Assembly: GCF_006741185.1 (NCBI RefSeq)
Contig: NZ_AP019379.1
Span: 124,001 to 188,000 of the forward strand
Direction of reading: 5' to 3'
From: Buchnera aphidicola (Nipponaphis monzeni)
GTDB taxonomy: Bacteria > Pseudomonadota > Gammaproteobacteria > Enterobacterales > Enterobacteriaceae
Length of the DNA: 64,000 nucleotides
Every line of letters begins with the position of its first letter. The first letter of the stretch is position 1. The notes under the pieces were generated by a model that ran no database searches, was not told where the DNA came from, and saw nothing but the letters and a program-made list of their open reading frames with translations. Positions 1 through 11,577 of the stretch are shown here, in pieces. The position numbers and the translations under genes were made by a program.

Positions 1-1315
1 TTGGCTAGGTAAACTTAAAAACAAAACATTACAACGTATATATGTGACTGTTTGGGATTCTAACAAAAAATTAAATTTTTTTTTAAAAAATATTGATGAT
101 TCTTTAAAAAGAGATCATAGAAAAATTGCCAAAACACTCGATTTATACCATATACAAGAAGAATCTCCAGGAATGGTATTCTGGCATAATCATGGTTTAA
201 TAATTTTTCAAGAATTACAAAAGTTTATTAGAACAAAATTAGGATATTACAATTATCAAGAAGTTAAAAGTCCTATAATGATAAATAAAATTATGTGGGA
301 AAAAAGTGGTCATTGGTCAAATTATAAAGATAATATATTTGTAACATCATCAGAAAAACGTAAATATTGTATTAAACCTATGAATTGCCCAGGCCATGTT
401 CAAATTTTTAATCAAAAATTACATTCATATAAAGATCTTCCCATTCGAATAGCTGAATTTGGAATATGCCATAGAAATGAATCATCTGGTTCTCTACATG
501 GATTAATGCGTACTCGATCTTTTACTCAAGATGATGCACATATATTTTGTACAAAAGATCAAGTACAAAAAGAAATAAATCATTGCATTCAAATGACATT
601 TGATATTTATAAAACTTTTGGTTTTAAAGAAATTAATGTTAAATTTTCCAGTAGACCAAAAAAAAGAATTGGTGATGATATAACTTGGGATACAGCCGAA
701 AATGATTTAATTAATGTTTTAAATGAAAATAAGTTAAAATTTACACATCAAGAAGGAGAAGGTGCATTCTATGGACCTAAAATTGAATTAACTTTAAAGG
801 ATTCTTTAAATCGTACTTGGCAATGTGGTACAATACAGCTTGATTTCTATTTACCTAAACGTTTACAATCTTTTTATATAGATAAGAATAACCATCGTAA
901 GATCCCAATAATTATTCATAGAGCAATTTTAGGTTCTATGGAAAGATTTATAGGAATACTAACAGAAGAATATTCAGGATTTTTTCCATTATGGTTATCT
1001 CCGATTCAAGTAGGAATTATAAATATCACGGAAGACCAAATTGATTATGTCAATTTATTATATAATAAATTAATAATCTATAATATAAGAATAAAAAAAG
1101 ATACACGAATAATTAACATGAATATAAAAATTAAAACACTTGTTAACTATAAAGTGCCATATATTATAATATGTGGAAATGATGAATTAAAAAAATCAAC
1201 AATTACTATACGTACAAGAGACAATAAAATTTTAAAAAACATTAACATTAGTAATTTTATTGAAATGATACTAAAAGAAAATTCAATATATGCTTTACCT
1301 AAGATGGAGGTATAA
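1..1315 (+). CDS. thrS: threonyl-tRNA synthetase, 5'-truncated by window edge
   Basis: Charges tRNA-Thr with threonine in the cytoplasm. The open frame runs in from the left edge (first full codon at position 2) and gives about 437 residues, against 642 for the E. coli enzyme, so the N-terminal TGS and editing domains lie outside. The GTG at 44 is not the start, because upstream in-frame residues LQRIY still match the family. Visible are the zinc-site cysteine in NCPGH, the histidine in AHIFC and the histidine of IIHRAILGSMERF (motif 3 region), then the C-terminal anticodon-binding domain. In that last domain the usual KIRxHxLxxVPY stretch has drifted to KIKTLVNYKVPY, while the downstream TIRTR is kept. 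The Shine-Dalgarno of infC lies in the last codons, as in the E. coli thrS-infC-rpmI-rplT operon. Confidence 0.97.
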   Translation, partial: WLGKLKNKTLQRIYVTVWDSNKKLNFFLKNIDDSLKRDHRKIAKTLDLYHIQEESPGMVFWHNHGLIIFQELQKFIRTKLGYYNYQEVKSPIMINKIMWEKSGHWSNYKDNIFVTSSEKRKYCIKPMNCPGHVQIFNQKLHSYKDLPIRIAEFGICHRNESSGSLHGLMRTRSFTQDDAHIFCTKDQVQKEINHCIQMTFDIYKTFGFKEINVKFSSRPKKRIGDDITWDTAENDLINVLNENKLKFTHQEGEGAFYGPKIELTLKDSLNRTWQCGTIQLDFYLPKRLQSFYIDKNNHRKIPIIIHRAILGSMERFIGILTEEYSGFFPLWLSPIQVGIINITEDQIDYVNLLYNKLIIYNIRIKKDTRIINMNIKIKTLVNYKVPYIIICGNDELKKSTITIRTRDNKILKNINISNFIEMILKENSIYALPKMEV

Positions 1316-1321
1316 AGTATT
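1306..1321 (+). promoter_or_regulatory. infC Shine-Dalgarno plus AUU initiation codon
   Basis: GGAGG at 1306-1310 overlaps the end of thrS, followed by 8 nt and ATT at 1319-1321. This is the strongest ribosome binding site in the left part of the window and decides the non-canonical start. Known E. coli biology: the AUU codon is the cis element of IF-3 autorepression. That the control still works here is inferred. Confidence 0.85.
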
Positions 1322-1870
1322 AAATCTGGAAAACGAATGAAATTTACACGCCCTAATAGAATTAACGGAGAAATTCGAGCAACTGAGGTGCGTTTAACGG
1401 GAATACAAAACGACCCGATAGGAATTGTTAGCTTAGATAAAGCTTTAAATTTAGCAAAAAGCATTGGAGTAGATTTAGTAGAAATTAGTCCAAATGCGCG
1501 TCCACCTGTATGCCAAATAATGGATTATGGTAAATTTTTATACAAAAAAAGTAAATCTCATAAAAAACAAAAAAAGAATCAAAAAAATATACAAATAAAA
1601 GAAATAAAATTTCGTCCTGGTACTGAAGAAAGTGATTATCAAGTTAAAGTTCGTAATATTACTAAATTTTTAATAGAAGGTCATAAAGTTAAAATAACTT
1701 TAAGATTTCGAGGAAGAGAAATGGCACATCAAGAAATAGGAGTTCATTTGTTACATCGTATAAAAAATGAATTAAAAAACTTATCTACAATTGAATTCTT
1801 TCCATCTAAAATAGAAAGCCGTCAAATGATAATGATATTAGGACCTAAAAAAAATAAAATAAAAAATTAA
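1319..1870 (+). CDS. infC: translation initiation factor IF-3 with AUU start codon
   Basis: IF-3 binds the 30S subunit, prevents 70S reassociation and checks start codon-anticodon pairing. The protein is 183 residues (E. coli 180). An internal ATG at 1337 would lose the conserved N-terminus. Starting at ATT (1319-1321) gives [20 protein letters not shown], aligning with E. coli MKGGKR...[11 protein letters not shown], and it is preceded by GGAGG at 1306-1310 with 8-nt spacing. In E. coli, infC famously uses AUU, which IF-3 itself discriminates against, giving negative autoregulation; the same signal is visible here. Later landmarks are [27 protein letters not shown] and FRGREMAHQ. It begins 3 nt after the thrS stop. 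Confidence 0.96.
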   Translation: MKSGKRMKFTRPNRINGEIRATEVRLTGIQNDPIGIVSLDKALNLAKSIGVDLVEISPNARPPVCQIMDYGKFLYKKSKSHKKQKKNQKNIQIKEIKFRPGTEESDYQVKVRNITKFLIEGHKVKITLRFRGREMAHQEIGVHLLHRIKNELKNLSTIEFFPSKIESRQMIMILGPKKNKIKN

Positions 1871-1944
1871 TAATTCATTCACAATTTTAAGTATTTTAAC
1901 TCAATTACCATATATTTTTATAAATTTCAATGGAAGTATTTTTT

Positions 1945-2142
1945 ATGCCAAAAATTAAAACTTTAAAAAGTGCTTCAAAAAGATTTAAAAAAACTTCATC
2001 TGGTCAGTTTAAAAGAAAACGAGCAAATCTGAGACATATTTTAACCAAAAAAAATAAAAATTATAAAAGACATATGAAACTACATACTATAGTTTCTAAA
2101 AACGATTTTAAAAAAGTTAAATTATTTTTACCTTATTTATAA
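1945..2142 (+). CDS. rpmI: 50S ribosomal protein L35
   Basis: Small, very basic large-subunit protein of 65 residues, the same length as in E. coli. The start is the ATG of [17 protein letters not shown], which matches the family exactly. An in-frame ATG 15 nt upstream (1930) adds five residues and sits on the ribosome binding site GGAAG, so it is not used. The NLRHILTKK core is intact. Middle of the infC-rpmI-rplT cluster; 74 nt separate it from infC. Confidence 0.96.
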   Translation: MPKIKTLKSASKRFKKTSSGQFKRKRANLRHILTKKNKNYKRHMKLHTIVSKNDFKKVKLFLPYL

Positions 2143-2188
2143 TTGTACTTAATAAATTATTTTATATTTAGATAAGAGAGTAAAATAA

Positions 2189-2545
2189 ATGGCTCGTATA
2201 AAACGAGGAGTAACAGCACACGCTCGTCATAAAAAAATATTAAAAAAAGCAAAAGGATATTATAGTGCACGATCTAGAACATATAGAGTAGCTGCTCAAG
2301 CTGTAATTAAATCAGGTCAATATGCCTATCGAGATAGACGTCAAAAAAAACGTCAATTTCGTAAATTATGGATTGCTCGAATCAATGCAGCGAGTCGTAA
2401 TTACAACATTTCTTATAGTAAATTTATATTAGGATTAAAAAAACTATCAATAATAATCAATCGAAAAATTATTTCAGATATTGCTATTTTTGATAAACCA
2501 ACTTTTTTAACATTAGTTCAAAAAGTACAAGAAGCTTTAAGGTAA
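2189..2545 (+). CDS. rplT: 50S ribosomal protein L20
   Basis: L20 is needed early in 50S assembly and in E. coli represses its own operon by binding the rpmI leader. 118 residues, identical in length to E. coli. It opens with [19 protein letters not shown], and the 23S-binding [23 protein letters not shown] stretch lies near residues 52-74. AGAGAG lies about 8 nt before the ATG. Last gene of the translation-factor operon; a strong hairpin follows at 2639. Confidence 0.97.
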   Translation: MARIKRGVTAHARHKKILKKAKGYYSARSRTYRVAAQAVIKSGQYAYRDRRQKKRQFRKLWIARINAASRNYNISYSKFILGLKKLSIIINRKIISDIAIFDKPTFLTLVQKVQEALR

Positions 2546-2638
2546 TTTGTTATTTCTAAATTATATTTAATGTAAAATATCAACGTATCATATGTATGTT
2601 ATTAAATAACATTTGTATAATTTTAATAAATATTTAAA

Positions 2639-2667
2639 AAGCTTCCTTTTGTTGGAAGCTTTTTTAG
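2639..2667 (+). terminator. intrinsic terminator / former pheST attenuator
   Basis: AAGCTTCC (2639-2646), loop TTTTGTT, GGAAGCTT (2654-2661), then a T-run: a perfect 8-bp stem, GC-rich for this genome. It sits between rplT and pheS, exactly where E. coli has the pheST attenuator. The Phe-rich leader peptide PheM, which makes that hairpin regulatory in E. coli, is not seen. The short upstream frames (for example the ATG near 2597) carry no phenylalanine run. It therefore probably acts as a plain or leaky terminator. Confidence 0.85.
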
Positions 2668-2729
2668 TTTAATCAGTTCTCAAAATATATAAAATATATT
2701 AATGTAAGTTAAAATAGAGGAAGATAATA

Positions 2730-3710
2730 TTGTCTTTACTAAAGATATTTAATTCAGCAAAACATGCTATTAAAAATATAAAAAACTTAAAAGACTTAGA
2801 AATAGTTCGTATAAAATATTTAGGTAAAAAAGGATATTTTTCTATCCAATTAAATATTCTAAAAAAATTAAAATTAAATGAAAGAAAAAACTTTAGTATT
2901 TTATTTAATGAATATAAAAAAAAAATTCAAGAGTTATTAACAAAATGTAAAACAAAATTAAAGAGTGTATCTTTAAAAAAAGATTTATTATCAGAATGTA
3001 TAGATATATCACTTCCTGGTAGAAAAATTGAAAATGGATCTATGCATCCTATTACTATAACGATTGATGCATCAGAAAATTTTTTTTATAAATTAGGGTT
3101 TAATATTTTAACTGGACCAGAAATTGAAAATGATTATTATAATTTTGATGCTTTAAATATTTCTAAAAATCATCCTGCACGTGAATCACATGATACATTT
3201 AGATTTAGTAACAAAATTTTGTTAAGAACTCAGACTTCAAGTGTACAAATACGTGCAATGGAAAAATTTTTACCTCCATTTAAAGTAATTACTTCTGGAA
3301 AAGTATATAGACATGATTATGATATCACTCATACTCCAATGTTTCATCAAATAGAAGGTCTTATTATAGATAAAAATATCAGTTTTTCAAATTTAAAATG
3401 GATTATGTATAAATTTTTAAAGAATTTTTTTCATAAAAATATCCCAATTAGATTTAGAAGTGCATATTTCCCGTTTACAGTTCCTTCCGCTGAAATAGAT
3501 ATTCAAGATGTTAATGGTAAATGGATTGAGGTACTAGGTTGCGGAATAGTCCATCCTAATGTTTTAAAAAATGTTAATATTGATACTAAAAAGTATTCTG
3601 CTTGTGCATTTGGTATCGGAGTAGAACGTATAACTATGTTAAAACATGAAATTAATGATTTACGTTATTTTTACGAAAATGATTTAAGATTTATTAAACA
3701 ATTTAAATAA
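2730..3710 (+). CDS. pheS: phenylalanyl-tRNA synthetase alpha subunit (TTG start)
   Basis: Catalytic subunit of the alpha2-beta2 PheRS, cytoplasmic. 326 residues (E. coli 327). The start is TTG at 2730, preceded by GAGGAAG; it gives MSLLKIFNSAKHAIK, co-linear with E. coli MSHLAELVASAKAAI, and no closer ATG fits. An N-terminal coiled-coil tRNA arm (about 1-85) is followed by the class II core: SLPGRKIENGSMHP, the motif 2 region HTPMFHQIEGL, VLGCGIVHPNV and motif 3 AFGIGVERITML. It ends DLRFIKQFK like E. coli. pheT follows after 16 nt, so the subunits are co-transcribed. Confidence 0.97.
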   Translation: MSLLKIFNSAKHAIKNIKNLKDLEIVRIKYLGKKGYFSIQLNILKKLKLNERKNFSILFNEYKKKIQELLTKCKTKLKSVSLKKDLLSECIDISLPGRKIENGSMHPITITIDASENFFYKLGFNILTGPEIENDYYNFDALNISKNHPARESHDTFRFSNKILLRTQTSSVQIRAMEKFLPPFKVITSGKVYRHDYDITHTPMFHQIEGLIIDKNISFSNLKWIMYKFLKNFFHKNIPIRFRSAYFPFTVPSAEIDIQDVNGKWIEVLGCGIVHPNVLKNVNIDTKKYSACAFGIGVERITMLKHEINDLRYFYENDLRFIKQFK

Positions 3711-3726
3711 AAGTAGATAATAAAAA

Positions 3727-6123
3727 ATGAATGTTAGCGAAAGTTGGTTAAGAGAATGGGTAAATCCTTTAATCACAACAAAAAAATTATGTAAACAATT
3801 AACAATTTTAGGTTTAGAAGTCGAAGAAGTAAATCAAATAATTAATCAATTTTCTAATGTTTTTATAGGAGAAGTTATTTCTATTCAAAATAATATTTTT
3901 GATTTAAAATATGAAATATATGTAGTACATATTGGATGTTCAAAATTATTAAAAATAATATCATACAAAAATAGTTGTAAAATTAAAGATAAAGTAATAA
4001 TAGCAAACTCTCAATCTAAATTATATAATAATATCAAAATTAAAATGATAAATGTTCAAGGAATTCAATCAGAAGGTATATTTTGTTCATTTTTTCATTT
4101 AGGATTATTTCCTTTTAGTACAAATATAATTAAATTACCATTTGATACATTCACAGGAATTGATATTCAAAAAGTCAAATTTTTTAAAGATACTATAATT
4201 AAATTAAATATTAGCACTAATCGTTTAGATGAATTTAGTATTTTAGGTATTGCTAGAGAGGTATCTATAATAAATAATTTACCTATTCCTATAGTAAACA
4301 AAAAAACATCCTTAGTTACTTCTCGAAAAAAAATTAAGATACAACAAGAATTAGATATAGATAATTTTATTTATTTAGGAAGAGTAATAAAAGATATTAA
4401 TATTAACGTACAAACTCCATTATGGATGCAAGAAAAATTAATAAAATGTCATATTATGCCTCAAAATTTTATAATAGATGTTATAAACTTTATTTATATA
4501 GAAATTGGAGAGCCTTTACATATTATAGATTTAAAATCTATAAATACTAATATAATTTATTTAAAAAAAATAAACTGTGAAGAAAACATTATCTTATACA
4601 ATAAAGAAAAAGTATTTGTAAAAAAGGGTACTATAGTATTAAGTAACGAATCTAAATTGTTAGTAGTAGGTAATAATTACTCTACTCAATATTCTAGCAT
4701 TAATAAATTTACTAAAAACATATTTTTAGGATCTTTATTTTTTAATTTCAACGTAGTAAAAAAAATTATTAAAAGAAATAATTTAGATAAAAAAATAATT
4801 GATTATTATCAATATAGCATTAATTCAGATTTACAAGAATATGCAATTGAATATGCTACACAACTAATTACAAGTATATGTAATGGTAAAGTAGGACCAT
4901 TAATAAAACAAGAGATAATAAAACAAAAAACTTCCAAAAAAAAAGCAATAATTATAAAACATAGCAATATTAATCGTATTATTGGAATAAACATAGAAAG
5001 TATAGTAATAGAACAAATATTATTACGTTTAGGATACGTAATTTACAAAAATACTAAAGGTTGGAAGGTAATTCCTCCTCATTGGAGAGTAGACCTTTCT
5101 ATAGAAGAAGATATTATTAGTGATATTTTAAGAATTTATGGATATTCTAGAATCAATAAAAAATCATTAATTACTACAATGAATATTGTATGTAACAATG
5201 AATACAAACATATATTTCTAAAAAAAGCTAAAAGTATACTTGTTAACAAAGGATATTATGAAGTTATAAATTATGCTTTTGTCAATCCTAAAATTCAAAA
5301 TTTGATTATACCTAATAAAATACCTTTATTGATATCAAATCCTGTTTCGTTCGATATGTCAGCTATGCGACTTTCTTTATGGGTGGGTTTAATAAATAAT
5401 GTAATATATAATCAAAATAGACAACAAAATAATTTACGTTTTTTTGAAAGTGGATTATGTTTTATACCTGATAGTCAATTACAATCAAAAGTTAAACAAA
5501 AATTATTTTTATCTGGTATTGTTAGTGGAAAATGTTACCCAAAATCTTGGAATCTTCCTAATAGAACAATTGATTTTTATGACTTAAAAGGTGACGTAGA
5601 AACAATTCTATCATTATTTACTGAACTCGAAAACATAAAATTTTGTTACAAAAAAATTTCATCGCTACATCCAGGACAAAGTGCTGCCATTTATGTTGAT
5701 AAAAATAAAATTGGGAAAATAGGAGTGTTACATCCCAATATATCGGATTTTTTAAACTTAAAACGTAAAGTTATTATATTTGAAATATGTTTAGAAAATT
5801 TTAAACAAAAAAAAATTAAAAAAATAATTGAATTTTCAAATTATCCTAGTATTAAAAAAGATATTTCTATTATTGTATCTAATACTGTCATGTATTATGA
5901 AATAATAGAAATATGTAAAAATATAGCTCAAGATAAAATATTAAGTGTTGAAATATTTGACGTTTACTATCAATTAAAGGAGTACCCAGGTAAAAAAAGT
6001 TTAACTATAAGCTTTATTTTTCAAGATTTAAAAAAAACGTTAAAAGAAAAAGAAATTAATATAATAATTGAAAAATGTATAACAAAATTACAACATCAAT
6101 TTCGAGCAATATTAAGGTACTAA
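3727..6123 (+). CDS. pheT: phenylalanyl-tRNA synthetase beta subunit, editing site eroded
   Basis: Beta subunit of PheRS, for tRNA binding and, in most bacteria, hydrolysis of mischarged Tyr-tRNA-Phe. 798 residues (E. coli 795). In order: N-terminal EMAP-II-like OB fold (about 40-150), B3/4 editing domain (about 205-390), B5, a catalytic-like core with SAMRLSLWVGLINNVIYNQNRQQN, and a C-terminal ferredoxin-fold anticodon-binding domain. The core and C-terminus are well kept (LHPGQSAAIY, YDLKGDVE). The B3/4 domain keeps GEPLHIID but has lost the glycine-rich GGIFGG-type loop (here VVGNNYSTQ) and the HTDASHRYERG motif (here DKKIIDYYQYS). Proofreading is therefore probably absent, while charging should be normal. 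ihfA follows after 4 nt. Confidence 0.96.
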   Translation: MNVSESWLREWVNPLITTKKLCKQLTILGLEVEEVNQIINQFSNVFIGEVISIQNNIFDLKYEIYVVHIGCSKLLKIISYKNSCKIKDKVIIANSQSKLYNNIKIKMINVQGIQSEGIFCSFFHLGLFPFSTNIIKLPFDTFTGIDIQKVKFFKDTIIKLNISTNRLDEFSILGIAREVSIINNLPIPIVNKKTSLVTSRKKIKIQQELDIDNFIYLGRVIKDININVQTPLWMQEKLIKCHIMPQNFIIDVINFIYIEIGEPLHIIDLKSINTNIIYLKKINCEENIILYNKEKVFVKKGTIVLSNESKLLVVGNNYSTQYSSINKFTKNIFLGSLFFNFNVVKKIIKRNNLDKKIIDYYQYSINSDLQEYAIEYATQLITSICNGKVGPLIKQEIIKQKTSKKKAIIIKHSNINRIIGINIESIVIEQILLRLGYVIYKNTKGWKVIPPHWRVDLSIEEDIISDILRIYGYSRINKKSLITTMNIVCNNEYKHIFLKKAKSILVNKGYYEVINYAFVNPKIQNLIIPNKIPLLISNPVSFDMSAMRLSLWVGLINNVIYNQNRQQNNLRFFESGLCFIPDSQLQSKVKQKLFLSGIVSGKCYPKSWNLPNRTIDFYDLKGDVETILSLFTELENIKFCYKKISSLHPGQSAAIYVDKNKIGKIGVLHPNISDFLNLKRKVIIFEICLENFKQKKIKKIIEFSNYPSIKKDISIIVSNTVMYYEIIEICKNIAQDKILSVEIFDVYYQLKEYPGKKSLTISFIFQDLKKTLKEKEINIIIEKCITKLQHQFRAILRY

Positions 6124-6127
6124 ATAT

Positions 6128-6427
6128 ATGACTCTTACAAGATTAGAAATATCACAATATTTATTTGAGCACATGAATTTAAGCAAAAATGAATCTAAAA
6201 AAATAGTATCATTATTTTTTGAAGAAATTAAAAATATGTTAATAAATGGAAAATCAGTAAAATTTTATGGTTTTGGAAATTTCTATGTATTTTATAAAAA
6301 ACAAAGATTAGGTAGAAATCCTAAAACTGGATCTACTATCTTAATTAACGCTCGGAAAATAATAAAATTTACACCCGGAAAAAAATTAAAAAAAATAATT
6401 GAGCAAAATTTACTAAAAAAAATATAA
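6128..6427 (+). CDS. ihfA: integration host factor alpha subunit
   Basis: DNA-bending nucleoid protein of the HU/IHF family; pairs with IhfB in E. coli. 99 residues, same length as E. coli. The DNA-arm motif RLGRNPKTGS lies near residues 58-67 and the KFTPGKKLKK C-terminus is intact. It directly follows pheT (4-nt gap), the E. coli pheM-pheS-pheT-ihfA arrangement. Whether ihfB survives cannot be told from this window; without it the protein may act as a homodimer. Confidence 0.95.
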   Translation: MTLTRLEISQYLFEHMNLSKNESKKIVSLFFEEIKNMLINGKSVKFYGFGNFYVFYKKQRLGRNPKTGSTILINARKIIKFTPGKKLKKIIEQNLLKKI

Positions 6428-8368
<1,941 letters not shown>

Positions 8369-8573
8369 ACAATTGAATTACTATAATGATATATAAATAA
8401 TTTTTTAATTGTACATTGTCTAATTTAATTAGATAAAAAATAAAAGTATTTATTAAATACATTTAAAATATCAATTTTTAATTATATTTTTTTTTAAATT
8501 ATTAACTTAAATATAATGTTAATTAAAATAAATATTTGATATTTTTATCATATATAATAAACTATTACTATAG

Positions 8574-10667
8574 TTAACATATTAATAAAGAAAAATCTGC
8601 TATTTCTAAAAATAAATTTTTTACTTGATATAATAATAGTAATCTATTAGTTTGAATATCTTCATTTGGATGACTAATAGTTATATGTAAAAAAAAATAA
8701 TTAATTAGTATACATAATTTTATTAGCTGTGAAAAAACGCTATCGTAGTTTTGATAAATAATATATTTTTTTATATTTTTTTGTAAAAACAATAATTTAC
8801 TAAATAATATTTTTTCAAAAGTACTTTGGAAAAGTTTTGTATTAATAGTTATAGAATTAAAATTTAAAACACATTTTTTAATATTAATATATTTATTTAT
8901 TATGTTTAGTATCCTTTTATTAGTAGTACTTATAAGATATGTTTTATTCATTTTTTTAAATTTAGTTAACATAAAAATTCGTTTATGTATTTCAATAGGC
9001 ACAGTTAATTTCAATATTAATACAGATTGTATAACGTAAGTATTAAATCCTTGATAAAGATATAAATGATATATCCTATTTAAAAAAAAATTAAGAATGC
9101 TTTTCTTAACATTTTTTTTATGCATTACATTTTTATGTAATGATACACTGTAATTAATAATATCTATTAGATCAATAGTTATATTTTTTTCTATAAATAT
9201 TCGTAACACACCAATAGATAATCTTCTTAATGCAAAAGGATCTTTATTTTTTTCAGGATATAATCCTATTATAAACATTCCAGTAATAGTATCTACTTTA
9301 TCTATAATAGCTAAAGTATAAGCTATAGAATTATTTGATATAATATCTCCTGAAAAATTAGGATAGTAGTGTTCTTTAATGGCAATAAAAACATCTTTTG
9401 ATTCACGGTCCAACATAGCATAATGCATCCCTACGCTACCTTGAACATCAGGAAATTCTGCCACCATATTAGTCTTTAAATCACATTTAGATAAATGTAC
9501 AGCTCTTAAAGCATTTACAGAATTTATTGAAACATATGATAATATCCATTTCATTAATAATTTTAAACGTTGAATTTTATCATAAATTGAACCTAATTTT
9601 TCGTAAAAAATAGTATTTTTTAAATTTAAATAATAACTTTCTAATGGTTGTTTTCTATCTATTTTATAAAAAAAATTAGCATCAGATAAACGTGAAAAAA
9701 CTACTTGCTCATTGTCTTTTATAATTTTATTTGTATTTTTTGAATCAATATTTGAAATTATTATAAAGTAAGGCATTAATTCATTATTTAAATTATATAA
9801 TGCAAAACATTTTTGTACATTTTCTATAATGTAAATAACTATTTCCTGAGGTAATAATAAAAAGTCTTTTTCAAATTTTCCAAGCAATATAACAGGCCAT
9901 TCAACCAAAGAAGTTACTTCTTGTAACAATTCGTCATTTTTTTTAATTTTGCCTTTTAGTTTATATGTTATTTGATTAATTAATTTTGTAATTTTTAATT
10001 TTCGTTCATCATAATTAGGAATAACTTTTCCTTTACAATTAAGAATTGTAGGATACTGATTCGCATGAAGTATATTTATTTTAATATTTTTCATAAATAC
10101 ATGTCCATATGTAATTCTATGAGACTTTATATTCATAAATTTTAATGGAATAATTGTTTTATTTAATAAAGCAACTATATTTCTTATTGGTCTAGAAAAT
10201 TTAAAATTTGTATCATTCCATCGCATCATTTTGGGTGCTTGAATTTTTTTTATTATCGAAACAATAATTGTAGGTAATAACGATACTATATTCTCAACAG
10301 TTGATTCTTTTTTATACACTAACCATTCTCCTGATTGAGTTTTTAATTGATTAATTTGATGTGCAGAAATAGATAAACGTTGCATCCATAAATGTACAAT
10401 TTTAGTAAATTGTCCTTGTGTGTTAAAAGCAATAGAAGTAGAAGGCCCTATTTTATTAATTCCTTTTGTTACTCGTAGTATATTTAATTTATTAATTTTA
10501 ATAGCTAACCTTCTAGAAGTAGCAAACCAAAACATTTTTTCATAAGTAATATTTAACTTATTAAATTTTTCTTCAGTGACTTTGTAAAAAGATTTTGCAA
10601 TATTTTTTAAATGTTTTGATGGAAGATCTTCTGTAGCAATTTCTATTAAAAAAGTATTATGTAACAT
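8574..10667 (-). CDS. glyS: glycyl-tRNA synthetase beta subunit
   Basis: Beta subunit of the heterotetrameric bacterial GlyRS; needed for tRNA-Gly binding and activity. 697 residues (E. coli 689). It starts MLHNTFLIEIATEDLPSKHL, the family signature; KIGPSTSIAFN, MRWNDTNFKFSRPIRNIVALL and LSKCDLKTNMVAEFPDVQGSVG (HD-like region) are intact, and the C-terminus NRLLLLYQVKNLFLEIADFSLL is the anticodon-binding end. Only 34 nt separate it from glyQ, so the pair is one transcript, in the same glyQ-glyS order as E. coli. Confidence 0.96.
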   Translation of the reverse strand: MLHNTFLIEIATEDLPSKHLKNIAKSFYKVTEEKFNKLNITYEKMFWFATSRRLAIKINKLNILRVTKGINKIGPSTSIAFNTQGQFTKIVHLWMQRLSISAHQINQLKTQSGEWLVYKKESTVENIVSLLPTIIVSIIKKIQAPKMMRWNDTNFKFSRPIRNIVALLNKTIIPLKFMNIKSHRITYGHVFMKNIKINILHANQYPTILNCKGKVIPNYDERKLKITKLINQITYKLKGKIKKNDELLQEVTSLVEWPVILLGKFEKDFLLLPQEIVIYIIENVQKCFALYNLNNELMPYFIIISNIDSKNTNKIIKDNEQVVFSRLSDANFFYKIDRKQPLESYYLNLKNTIFYEKLGSIYDKIQRLKLLMKWILSYVSINSVNALRAVHLSKCDLKTNMVAEFPDVQGSVGMHYAMLDRESKDVFIAIKEHYYPNFSGDIISNNSIAYTLAIIDKVDTITGMFIIGLYPEKNKDPFALRRLSIGVLRIFIEKNITIDLIDIINYSVSLHKNVMHKKNVKKSILNFFLNRIYHLYLYQGFNTYVIQSVLILKLTVPIEIHKRIFMLTKFKKMNKTYLISTTNKRILNIINKYINIKKCVLNFNSITINTKLFQSTFEKILFSKLLFLQKNIKKYIIYQNYDSVFSQLIKLCILINYFFLHITISHPNEDIQTNRLLLLYQVKNLFLEIADFSLLIC

Positions 10668-10701
10668 TAATTTGATCCTATAGTATAATATATTTTATTA
10701 A

Positions 10702-11577
10702 TCATTTGTTATGATAATTAATTGTTAATAATTTCACTAAATTACGTATCGTAAAGATATAATGTTTTCTTTCATTCACCGACATTTCTCTTTTAGCTTC
10801 TAATAAATTAAAATTATGTGTAGCTTGTAATATAAACTCATATGCTGGGAAAATTAATGGAGGATTTAAAGATAAAAGTTTCGTTGCTTCTTCAATACAT
10901 TGTTTAAATGATTTTAATAACATTTTAGTATTAGAGTATGTAAAATTAAAAGAAGATTGTTCGATTTCATTTTGATAAAATAAATCACCGTAAGTAATAG
11001 ATTTTCTCTTATTCTTCATCCATATTACATCATAAACATTTTTCGTATTTTGTAAATGCATAGCAATTCTTTCTAATCCATAAGTAATTTCTACAGTGAC
11101 AGGATTACAATCTAGCCCTCCCATTTGTTGAAAATAAGTAAATTGCGTTACTTCCATACCATTAATGCGAATTTCCCAACCTACTCCTGATGCACCTAAA
11201 GTAGGATTTTCCCAATTATCTTCTACAAAACGTATGTCTTGAATTTTAGGATTAATTAATAACTTTTTTAAAGAATTTATATATATTTTTTGAATGTTTT
11301 CAGGAGGCGGTTTAATAATTACTTGAAATTGATAATAATGTTGTAACCTACTAGGATTACTAGCATATCTACCATCAGATGGTCTTCTACAAGGTTGGAC
11401 ATATGCAACAGCAGCACTTGTATTTTTTTTAATTGCATTAAAAAATGTTTCTTTATGGAACGTCCCAGCTCCTATTGGTAAATCTAACGGTTCCAAAATA
11501 ATACATCCTTGTTTCAACCAATATTTTTTTAATATACAAATAATTTCATAAAAAGTAATTATTTTAGATATTTTCAC
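10702..11577 (-). CDS. glyQ: glycyl-tRNA synthetase alpha subunit
   Basis: Catalytic alpha subunit of class IIc GlyRS. 291 residues (E. coli 303; the difference is a shortened C-terminus after [12 protein letters not shown]). Class II motifs are visible: [57 protein letters not shown] and [19 protein letters not shown], with [11 protein letters not shown] as motif 3. First gene of the glyQS unit; its promoter should lie in the divergent spacer shared with nfo. Confidence 0.97.
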   Translation of the reverse strand: MKISKIITFYEIICILKKYWLKQGCIILEPLDLPIGAGTFHKETFFNAIKKNTSAAVAYVQPCRRPSDGRYASNPSRLQHYYQFQVIIKPPPENIQKIYINSLKKLLINPKIQDIRFVEDNWENPTLGASGVGWEIRINGMEVTQFTYFQQMGGLDCNPVTVEITYGLERIAMHLQNTKNVYDVIWMKNKRKSITYGDLFYQNEIEQSSFNFTYSNTKMLLKSFKQCIEEATKLLSLNPPLIFPAYEFILQATHNFNLLEAKREMSVNERKHYIFTIRNLVKLLTINYHNK

